This document shows, piece after piece, positions 1 to 4,816 of a DNA stretch of 8,356 nt. Under the pieces are notes generated by a model. That model was not told where the DNA came from and did not search any database. It worked only from the letters and a program-made list of their open reading frames with translations. The translations under genes were made by a program, and so were the position numbers. This stretch comes from Bacteroidota bacterium (GTDB taxonomy: Bacteria; Bacteroidota; Bacteroidia; Bacteroidales; Cfx3-03): NCBI GenBank assembly GCA_030706265.1, contig JAUZOX010000094.1:1-8356 (forward strand), written 5' to 3'. Numbering within the stretch: the first letter of the stretch is position 1; each line of letters starts with the position of its first letter.

Positions 1-818
1 ATAACGATGGTACCCGGCGTAACCTGCCCCAGAATCACCCCATCCATAAATGTCTGTTTGTCGATCCACTGATAAAACACCACCAGTTCATGATACATGA
101 TCGGAATGGCAGCCAAACCACCCCCAAATGAAAAGAGATCTATATGCAACATGACGGTAGACAGTAAAAAATAGTTCCGGTCGACCAGAAAGAGGATGCC
201 ATAATAAACAACGATCAGGGTAAGTAACCCGAAGAAAAAGGGGAGGGTGTTTGTCCTGACGATATTTCTGACGGGAGTTGATTCATTTTGAGACAAAATC
301 AAACTGAGAAAAGAAGCCTGGATCAACACCAATGCCGGATGTATCTGTGCAAGAAACAAGCCTGCCGCTATCACAGCTATAATGACGTCATTGATATGGT
401 GAAAATTCTTCTTTCCAAAGGTATAAGCGCCATATCCCATGATTGCAATCATGATCACCCTCAATCCGCTTAATATGGTCTCGGCAATCGTGATGTTTTT
501 TGAATATTTATATAGGACCGCAAGTGCCAGCATCAGTAAAAAGGCCGGTAACCCGAATCCTGCAAAACAAATTATAGCGCCTTTGATGCCTTTCATTTTC
601 AAGCCAATATAAGCAACCAACTGCATGATGATGGCTCCCGGTATGACCTGGCAAAGCGCCAGTCCCGAATCAAATGAATCACCGTCGATCCACTCTTTTT
701 TATCCACGTACTCTTTTCGCAGCAGGGCCGACATGGCAGCACCTCCAAATGCGGTGATCCCGCTTCGCAGGAAGGAAAAAAAGAGCGCCGTATCGGAGGG
801 ATATGTTTTAGAGTGCAT
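1..818 (-). CDS. chrA: Chromate-type (CHR family) transporter, N-terminal part, truncated by window edge
   Basis: This is an inner-membrane ion transporter of the CHR family. Characterised members export chromate, but the substrate of Bacteroidota members is often untested. The reading frame is open from ATG at 818 to the left edge (272 codons). An in-frame TAA lies just upstream and ATG 818 is the first start after it. The protein is strongly hydrophobic and shows the family's two-half layout. The first half has FGG at residues 24-26, then REYVDKKEWID-like and QVIPGAIIMQ segments around 34-66. The second half repeats the pattern with FGGG at about 231-234, AAIPIMYHE, a YQWID segment and GQVTPGT near 264-270. 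Long family members are about 390-400 residues, so roughly 120 C-terminal residues are missing. It lies 26 bases downstream of the beta-barrel gene on the same strand and is probably co-transcribed with it. Family assignment is confident. Chromate as the real substrate is inferred from the family name only. Confidence 0.88.
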   Translation of the reverse strand, partial: MHSKTYPSDTALFFSFLRSGITAFGGAAMSALLRKEYVDKKEWIDGDSFDSGLALCQVIPGAIIMQLVAYIGLKMKGIKGAIICFAGFGLPAFLLMLALAVLYKYSKNITIAETILSGLRVIMIAIMGYGAYTFGKKNFHHINDVIIAVIAAGLFLAQIHPALVLIQASFLSLILSQNESTPVRNIVRTNTLPFFFGLLTLIVVYYGILFLVDRNYFLLSTVMLHIDLFSFGGGLAAIPIMYHELVVFYQWIDKQTFMDGVILGQVTPGTIV

Positions 819-844
819 TGGCTTTTGTGGAAAAAATAATTACG

Positions 845-2131
845 TCAGAACCTTAGGCCTATAAAGAAGATGCATGATTTGACATAGCTGCTCAACGAAT
901 TCGTATCCGACATTCCATTTGTCACATCGTATCTGAATTCCAGGGAATATCTTTTAAAAGTCGTGCCTATTCCCACAACTAATCCCTGGACATATGTCCT
1001 GTTAATATCCGGTAGGCTATGGTACTCCTTTGTGGTTAGACTTTCATAAAATTTGATTACGTCCTTTCGGTAAATTTTATTGCTGAGTACACATCCGTTT
1101 GAAATGCCTCCATTTACAAATATTTTCATATGTTCAAGAGCGTATTGATAGCGTATCATATTTGACATTTTCAAATAGGTATAATCAAATTGGGTTGTAA
1201 CTAATCTGTTGTTGAGGTCCGGATTGTTAGGTGAGGATTCATAATATTGTCCGGATGTATGAAATGAGGAGTAGTTTATTTCATTGTAAATACAAAATTT
1301 ACCCTGATTCCGGGGCAATACAATATTGAGAAACAATCCGGGGATTAAATTTGTCGATGGGCTGTATTTTACATTTTTTAAATAATAATACAGATCTGTA
1401 ACGGGTTTAAGCTTTAAATTAGTCGATGCCACTCCGCCAGTTATTCCAAACTCGAATAATGATTTTTCAGTCTTTTTCTGAAATGTCATACGGCTGTGTT
1501 TAGCGCCGTAATATTCCTGGAATAGCTTTTCCAACTTGGGTTTGGAATATTCAACGGTTTTTAATAAGGTTTGAATCTGTGGACAATCGCTCAGATAAAG
1601 CGCCAACTGTCCAAAATATTTGTTGCTCTCCGTTAATACCTCACCGTCATCCTGTTGGTTAAGGTATCGCTTGTGCAGCAGCAATTCAAAATCAGAATCC
1701 TGCCTTATGTAAAATTGTTCTTTACCCGATTTGTTTTTATAATAATACAAACTCTTGGGACCGGTTACCATCGTCTGAAGAAAGACGGTAAAGGTTTTCA
1801 GATGAAGGTTGGCGTTGTTTTCAAGGTCTTTGAGTATATCGGAGCTTGTTTCTACCATAACCTCAGCGCTAATGTAGATTTCATCTTTAACCCCAAAAGC
1901 CTTAATCATAGAAGGGGTATAATTGGTTATGGCTGAATTTAATCCGTCCTTAAAGGAAATTTTATCGGGGTTTCTGTCCCAATTTCGATAATCGATAAAT
2001 CCGGGTATGGTATCGCCTGTTTTTTCAACGATATACCCTTTTAAATAATTTTCCTGACCGAAGGAAACTTGAAGCAACAGCATCCCTATAACGGTGAATA
2101 CGATTTTATAAAAAACTGATTTCCTGTTCAT
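845..2131 (-). CDS. Secreted outer-membrane beta-barrel protein of unknown function
   Basis: This 428-residue protein has a Sec signal peptide: a basic start (MNRK), a hydrophobic stretch at about 8-22, and probable cleavage near SFG-QEN (25/26). A short N-terminal module follows, with a GYIVEKTGDTIPGFIDYR stretch at about 32-49 and then W51. This G-x-I-x-GDTI-x-G-x-IDY-type pattern is one I associate with Bacteroidota cell-envelope proteins. A mixed, partly charged middle part runs to about 220. From about 225 to the end, alternating hydrophobic/aromatic strands (FGITGG, YNEINYSSF, YTYLKMSNMIRYQYAL, YSLEFRYDVTNG) finish in FFIGLRF. The terminal Phe is the usual outer-membrane insertion signature, so a small barrel of about 8 strands in the outer membrane is likely. 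No catalytic motif is visible. The gene is first in a probable two-gene unit with the CHR transporter. It could be an assembly, adhesion or porin-like protein; I cannot choose. Confidence 0.8.
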   Translation of the reverse strand: MNRKSVFYKIVFTVIGMLLLQVSFGQENYLKGYIVEKTGDTIPGFIDYRNWDRNPDKISFKDGLNSAITNYTPSMIKAFGVKDEIYISAEVMVETSSDILKDLENNANLHLKTFTVFLQTMVTGPKSLYYYKNKSGKEQFYIRQDSDFELLLHKRYLNQQDDGEVLTESNKYFGQLALYLSDCPQIQTLLKTVEYSKPKLEKLFQEYYGAKHSRMTFQKKTEKSLFEFGITGGVASTNLKLKPVTDLYYYLKNVKYSPSTNLIPGLFLNIVLPRNQGKFCIYNEINYSSFHTSGQYYESSPNNPDLNNRLVTTQFDYTYLKMSNMIRYQYALEHMKIFVNGGISNGCVLSNKIYRKDVIKFYESLTTKEYHSLPDINRTYVQGLVVGIGTTFKRYSLEFRYDVTNGMSDTNSLSSYVKSCIFFIGLRF

Positions 2132-2324
2132 TTGGGTTAATATGATTAAATACAGATAATATTATTAATCTATTTTTTAAATCTTTAAGTAAAAATAATA
2201 AATTAAATTTTACATATTCAAATAATATCTGTTCAAAAACCAATTGACCAAAAAAATCCAGTGATGGCCATTGTGGCTTTAGCTTCATAACCTGGAACAT
2301 GTTTAGGAATTTACATGGCTCCCT
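2132..2324. other. AT-rich leader region upstream of the beta-barrel gene
   Basis: This is the 5' region of the minus-strand unit. It is very A/T-rich, especially 2140-2250, as expected for a Bacteroidota promoter region. I looked on the minus strand for TTG-N17-23-TAnnTTTG and found no clean match, so no promoter is called. Open frames across it have no domain or family signature and extend into the adjoining repeats. I see no RNA gene here. Confidence 0.5.
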
Positions 2325-2388
2325 CATCCATGGTTTAGGTTTAGGCGATAGCCGTAACCTAGTATTATATACAGTGAGACCATTGACC

Positions 2389-2571
2389 TTTTATTCTCCT
2401 ATAATTCAGGTAAAATGGGTATTAACCCGGTATTTTCAGGGTGTTTTCTCCCCGGTATCTCCGATCAGCGTGTACCCAACAGATACCAAACTGCAACGGA
2501 GTATCGGGGAAGAATACAACCTGAATTTATCAGGAATTTAAGGAGATGACTACCCTTAAAGGAGAATAAAA
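2389..2571. repeat. Long imperfect palindrome (about 183 bp)
   Basis: The ends are a perfect 12-nt inverted repeat: ttttattctcct at 2389-2400 and its complement at 2560-2571. A second, longer pair of arms lies inside: 2434-2463 against 2497-2526, about 80% complementary with one shifted base, sharing a ccccg/cgggg core. The sequence between the two pairs matches less well. Transcribed from either strand, it could fold into a long interrupted hairpin. No open frame here resembles a known protein. Confidence 0.55.
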
Positions 2572-2632
2572 GATGGGATATGGGAGGCTTTTCTATTGCT
2601 TTCATTGGCCAATTCCCGCAAACATTACGTTT

Positions 2633-2662
2633 GTCATTGCGGGTCTCGTCCGTCATTGCGGG
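2633..2662 (+). repeat. Two direct copies of gtcattgcggg, REP-like
   Basis: An 11-nt word occurs at 2633-2643 and again at 2652-2662. Its attgcggg core recurs at 2671-2678, with the inverted form cccgcaa at 2615-2621 and 2684-2690. This clustered, mixed-orientation use of one GC-rich word in AT-rich DNA is the style of bacterial extragenic palindromic repeats. The second copy runs into the left arm of the adjacent hairpin. Confidence 0.6.
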
Positions 2663-2702
2663 ATTAGCAGATTGCGGGCTTGACCCGCAATCTGCTAATC
2701 CC
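2660..2702. repeat. Perfect 19-bp stem hairpin (REP-like extragenic palindrome)
   Basis: Left arm 2660-2678 (gggattagcagattgcggg) is exactly reverse-complementary to right arm 2684-2702, with a 5-nt loop cttga. The stem is long and GC-rich at both ends. No T-run follows on either strand and the nearest gene end is more than 1 kb away, so it is not a convincing intrinsic terminator. It is best read as an extragenic repeat. Confidence 0.75.
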
Positions 2703-2726
2703 CAATCGTTATAAAGGTCCTTAATC

Positions 2727-2776
2727 GCATATTTGGTTCAAGTTACGGCTATCGCCTAAACTTGAACCAAATATGC
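2727..2776. repeat. 16-bp stem hairpin with structured loop
   Basis: Arms 2727-2742 (gcatatttggttcaag) and 2761-2776 are perfect reverse complements. The 18-nt loop (2743-2760) can form a further small stem through tta/taa and ggc/gcc pairing with one bulge. The loop and right arm overlap the right inverted-repeat arm of the 2325-2775 segment, so one sequence takes part in two alternative pairings, one local and one with 2325-2360. Confidence 0.7.
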
Positions 2777-2830
2777 TTACGCCTAAGCTTGAACCCAATA
2801 TGCTTACGCCTGAACATGGACCAAGAATGC
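2761..2830. repeat. 27-bp-period tandem repeat, about 2.5 copies
   Basis: Unit one starts at 2761 and unit two at 2788. They share cttgaacc, aatatgcttacgcct and the 27-base spacing, with few differences. A degenerate third copy begins near 2815 (gaccaag, atgc). Because 27 is divisible by three, both strands stay open and would give 9-residue repeats, but no start signal or family resemblance supports a real protein. Confidence 0.6.
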
Positions 2831-2834
2831 AATT

Positions 2835-2877
2835 ATGCGAGTTCCATACGACCTGGTTAATCAAATTATTTTCGGAT
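2835..2877 (+). repeat. Dispersed repeat, copy A (partial)
   Basis: These 43 nt match 3195-3237 at 40 of 43 positions by eye, sharing atgcgagttccat, then cgacc, then taatcaaattattttcgg. Copy A lacks the upstream half of the longer unit seen in copies B and C, being preceded instead by the 27-bp tandem repeat. It is a fragment of a repeat family clustered before the LacI gene. Confidence 0.7.
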
Positions 2878-3060
2878 AAAAAAATAGAAATTGAAAAATT
2901 GTTTATAATAATAAGAAATGCATTCAACCGATTGCATGAGCATATGGCTTTTGGGGAAAATGTTTCAATTGGGCGTCGATGGGACAGCTTGGTGGGTTCA
3001 GATGTGTGAAATAGAATCAGCTCAGGTTGATATATGAGATGCTGTTGACTGAAATGAAAC

Positions 3061-3147
3061 ATGAAACGAGCATGTTTGAAACACAAACGCCGATAAAAAT
3101 CCTCCAGGCGAGTTCCATACGACCATTTTAATACACATTATTTACGG
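3061..3147 (+). repeat. Dispersed repeat, copy B (full unit)
   Basis: This 87-nt unit begins at gaaacgagcatg and contains gcgagttccatacgacc. It is followed without a gap by copy C, with which it shares roughly 80% identity and a few small indels. A 7-bp inverted repeat (aaacatg 3057-3063, catgttt 3071-3077) straddles its left end. Translation in any frame shows no protein I recognise. Confidence 0.7.
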
Positions 3148-3235
3148 ACGAAACGAGCATGATCGAAAATCATAAACACCGATGAAAATCTTCCATGCGA
3201 GTTCCATCCGACCTATTTAATCAAATTATTTTCGG
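3148..3235 (+). repeat. Dispersed repeat, copy C (full unit)
   Basis: This 88-nt unit lies directly after copy B. Shared landmarks in order are cgaaacgagcatg, aaaatc-ttcca, gcgagttccat-cgacc and attatt-cgg. Its right half is nearly identical to copy A. Divergence between neighbouring copies implies an old duplication or independent insertions, not a recent array. Confidence 0.7.
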
Positions 3236-3462
3236 ATGAAATATTTATTCCGGATTAATTGGAATATATAACTGAAAGCGAAATGGCAATATTTTTTAAG
3301 GTTTTAAGGAAAGAAATTTGTTGAAAAAATATCATTTTGTTAAAAAGGGTCAAAAAAAAATTGAACTGAAAATTTGTTAAAATATTATAATACAGTTTAA
3401 TGTAAATGATTTTTGGTTTTTATGGTACTATAATTCCAAAAGAAAAATATAGAAAAAAAATA
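3236..3462. other. Very AT-rich intergenic stretch before the LacI gene
   Basis: There is no plausible gene on either strand. The segment has many A and T runs and three loose copies of tttgtt-aaaa (near 3317, 3336 and 3373). A weak inverted repeat (tattcc 3246-3251, ggaata 3261-3266) is present. It may hold upstream promoter elements or curved DNA, but no complete promoter match was found here. Confidence 0.5.
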
Positions 3463-3478
3463 ATGCAACAGATTGCAT
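3463..3478. promoter_or_regulatory. Operator-like palindrome upstream of the LacI-family gene
   Basis: atgcaa (3463-3468), four bases caga, then ttgcat (3473-3478) form a perfect 6-bp inverted repeat. Many LacI-family operators, such as those of PurR, have 6-bp arms around four central bases with TTGC-type half-sites, so the architecture fits. The central step is AG rather than the usual CG. It sits 44 bases before the regulator's ATG and overlaps the putative -33 element, which would suit autoregulation. The binding claim is inference. Confidence 0.45.
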
Positions 3479-3504
3479 AAAACATAAAATAATCTTTACA
3501 TTTA
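3473..3504 (+). promoter_or_regulatory. Candidate Bacteroidota-type promoter of the LacI-family gene
   Basis: TTG at 3473-3475, a 21-base spacer, then TACATTTA at 3497-3504. The Bacteroidota primary-sigma consensus is TTG-N17-23-TAnnTTTG, so this matches with one mismatch in the final base of the -7 box. The implied transcript would start about 10-15 bases before ATG 3523, giving a short leader. In AT-rich DNA chance matches are common. Confidence 0.35.
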
Positions 3505-3522
3505 CTGCCGTTAAATCGGGGT

Positions 3523-4563
3523 ATGAAAGAGAAGGATATTACAATTTATGACATTGCCGAACGTTTGCAAATATCGCCTGCCACTGTAAGCAGGGGATTG
3601 AAGGATCATCCGGCAATTAGTCAGAAGACCAAAAAGCTTGTTTTAGATGCTGCCAAAAAAATGGGCTACCAGTCCAATACCTTTGCCAGCAACCTGCGCA
3701 GAAGAAGAACCAATACGATTGGGGTCATCGTTCCAAAACTTAACAGTAGTTTCATGTCAGATGCCCTTGCCGGCATGGAGAAGATGGCCAATAGTTCCGG
3801 ATACAATCTGATCGTCACTCAATCACTTGAAACTGAAAAGAAGGAAATATTAAATGCCTCCACTTTGTTTAATAACAGGGTAGATGGATTAATCGTATCG
3901 CTTTCATACGACACGAAAAATATCAATCATATTGAGCCTTTTTTTCGGAAGGGTATTCCGGTGCTTTTTATGGACCGGGTTTACGAACACAAAAGCTGTT
4001 CAACGATTGTAATTGATAACCACAAGGCGGGATACGAAATGACATCCCATTTGATTTCTCAGGGATGCCAAAACATTTTGCATGTAACAGGAAACCTGTC
4101 GCGAAATGTGTATGCTGACCGTTTCGAAGGCTATAAGCAAGCCCTTTTGGATCACCATCTTCCTTATAAAGATGAAAATCTGATTACCAACAACCTTAGT
4201 TTGGAAGATGGTGAAGCCGTGGCTCGAAAGATACTGGAAATGGATCCTTTACCTGATGGCGTTTTTGTGACCAGCGATCTGTGTGCCGCTTCGATTATGG
4301 TGGAATTGAAAAAAAGCGGAGTGAAAATTCCGGAAAGCATTGCTTTTGGCGGTTTCAACAACGATCCGGTTTCACGGTTGGTAGAACCCGGTCTCACAAC
4401 CATAAACTATAAAGGTTTCGAGATGGGTGAATTGGCCATTAAAATAATGATCAGTCAATTAAATCAACATCAAAATATAACGATGACCCAGTCTATTGTT
4501 TTGGGTCATGATCTCATTATAAGACAATCCTCATTACGAAATGGATCAGATACGAAAGTCTAA
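3523..4563 (+). CDS. LacI-family transcriptional regulator
   Basis: This is a cytoplasmic DNA-binding regulator that changes operator affinity when a small ligand, usually a sugar or nucleoside-like compound, binds. Its 346 residues are normal family length. The N-terminal helix-turn-helix spans about 7-26 (ITIYDIAERLQISPATVSRG), with recognition helix SPATVSRGL. A hinge region around 54-65 contains Leu58, at the place of the family's minor-groove leucine, in an Arg-rich stretch. The periplasmic-binding-protein-like ligand domain begins at about 66 (IGVIVP) and shows RFEGY near 201, DGVFVTSDL near 246 and the closing FGGFNNDPVSRLVEPGLTTI pattern near 275. The C-terminus has the usual LIIRQSS. 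ATG 3523 places the HTH exactly where expected. The susC-like gene starts 253 bases downstream on the same strand, so it is the likely target. The ligand is not readable from the sequence. Confidence 0.95.
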   Translation: MKEKDITIYDIAERLQISPATVSRGLKDHPAISQKTKKLVLDAAKKMGYQSNTFASNLRRRRTNTIGVIVPKLNSSFMSDALAGMEKMANSSGYNLIVTQSLETEKKEILNASTLFNNRVDGLIVSLSYDTKNINHIEPFFRKGIPVLFMDRVYEHKSCSTIVIDNHKAGYEMTSHLISQGCQNILHVTGNLSRNVYADRFEGYKQALLDHHLPYKDENLITNNLSLEDGEAVARKILEMDPLPDGVFVTSDLCAASIMVELKKSGVKIPESIAFGGFNNDPVSRLVEPGLTTINYKGFEMGELAIKIMISQLNQHQNITMTQSIVLGHDLIIRQSSLRNGSDTKV

Positions 4564-4612
4564 ACCCACATTTCTTCGAATAAGCCAGGAAATGACATCA
4601 CTTGCGGTCAGC

Positions 4613-4635
4613 AATGCCATCTGCAAAAAGGCATT
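4613..4635 (+). other. Small hairpin after the LacI-family gene
   Basis: aatgcc (4613-4618) and ggcatt (4630-4635) form a 6-bp stem with an 11-nt loop, 49 bases after the regulator's stop. There is no T-run after it, so it is a poor intrinsic terminator. It could be a weak attenuator or simply chance. Confidence 0.25.
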
Positions 4636-4725
4636 CAGTGGAACCGATAATTTATTCAAATATGCTGTACAATAATTTATTTAAAAACAGGAGGGCAAAA
4701 AGATTATAACATATCTACAATTTTC

Positions 4726-4749
4726 TTGACTAAAATGATTGGGAGTCAA
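4726..4749. promoter_or_regulatory. Inverted repeat upstream of the susC-like gene, possible regulator site
   Basis: ttgact (4726-4731) and agtcaa (4744-4749) are perfect 6-bp arms 12 bases apart, 68 bases before the start codon at 4817. The position suits a transcription-factor site, but the arm sequence and spacing differ from the palindrome in front of the LacI gene, so a shared protein is not indicated. Confidence 0.25.
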
Positions 4750-4816
4750 AACTAAATCTCCTAATTAATTTAAGTTCTATTCAAAATCTAATTATTCATT
4801 TTTTATTTAAAAATGT

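Larger units (their letters stand above)
2325..2775. repeat. Segment bounded by 36-nt imperfect inverted repeats (MITE-like)
   Basis: Arms 2325-2360 and 2740-2775 are reverse complements at about 30 of 36 positions by eye. Each contains a perfect 19-nt core (2340-2358 against 2742-2760; core includes ggcgatagcc). The enclosed DNA has no convincing gene but holds the long palindrome at 2389-2571 and the REP-like hairpin at 2660-2702. The size, the terminal inverted repeats and the lack of coding potential resemble a non-autonomous transposable element. I could not find a flanking target-site duplication: sequence just outside is ctccct on the left and cttacg on the right. An alternative is two independent inverted copies of one small dispersed repeat. 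Confidence 0.5.
4564..4816 (+). other. Intergenic region between LacI regulator and susC-like gene
   Basis: This 253-base AT-rich gap should hold the promoter and control site of the susCD pair. No clean TTG-N-TAnnTTTG promoter and no copy of the 3463-3478 palindrome were found. Two small inverted repeats are present and listed separately. The bases directly before the susC-like start are A/T only, as is usual for translation initiation in this phylum. Confidence 0.5.

Noticed and set aside
288..864. Short plus-strand open frames opposite the transporter (288-473 and 625-864)
   Set aside because: They lie antisense to a clear CHR-family gene, have no recognisable features and are explained as shadows.
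2660..2702. Intrinsic terminator
   Set aside because: The stem is excellent but no T-run follows on either strand, and no gene ends nearby.
2299..3086. Small open frames of 63-121 codons on both strands in the repeat region
   Set aside because: They consist largely of repeat sequence, overlap each other on opposite strands and show no domain, signal peptide or convincing start context.
2835..3235. Possible CRISPR array
   Set aside because: There are only three copies, unevenly spaced and divergent, two of them abutting with no spacer, and no cas genes are visible.
2132..3522. tRNA, rRNA or known riboswitch in the large intergenic region
   Set aside because: I saw no cloverleaf with conserved T-arm bases, no rRNA landmarks and no riboswitch core motif.
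4164..4403. Minus-strand open frame inside the LacI-family gene
   Set aside because: It is a shadow of a well-supported coding sequence. The same applies to frames opposite the susC-like gene at 4975-5181 and 7439-7693.
4613..4635. Terminator of the LacI-family gene
   Set aside because: The stem is only 6 bp with a long loop and no T-tract, so it is recorded only as a weak hairpin.
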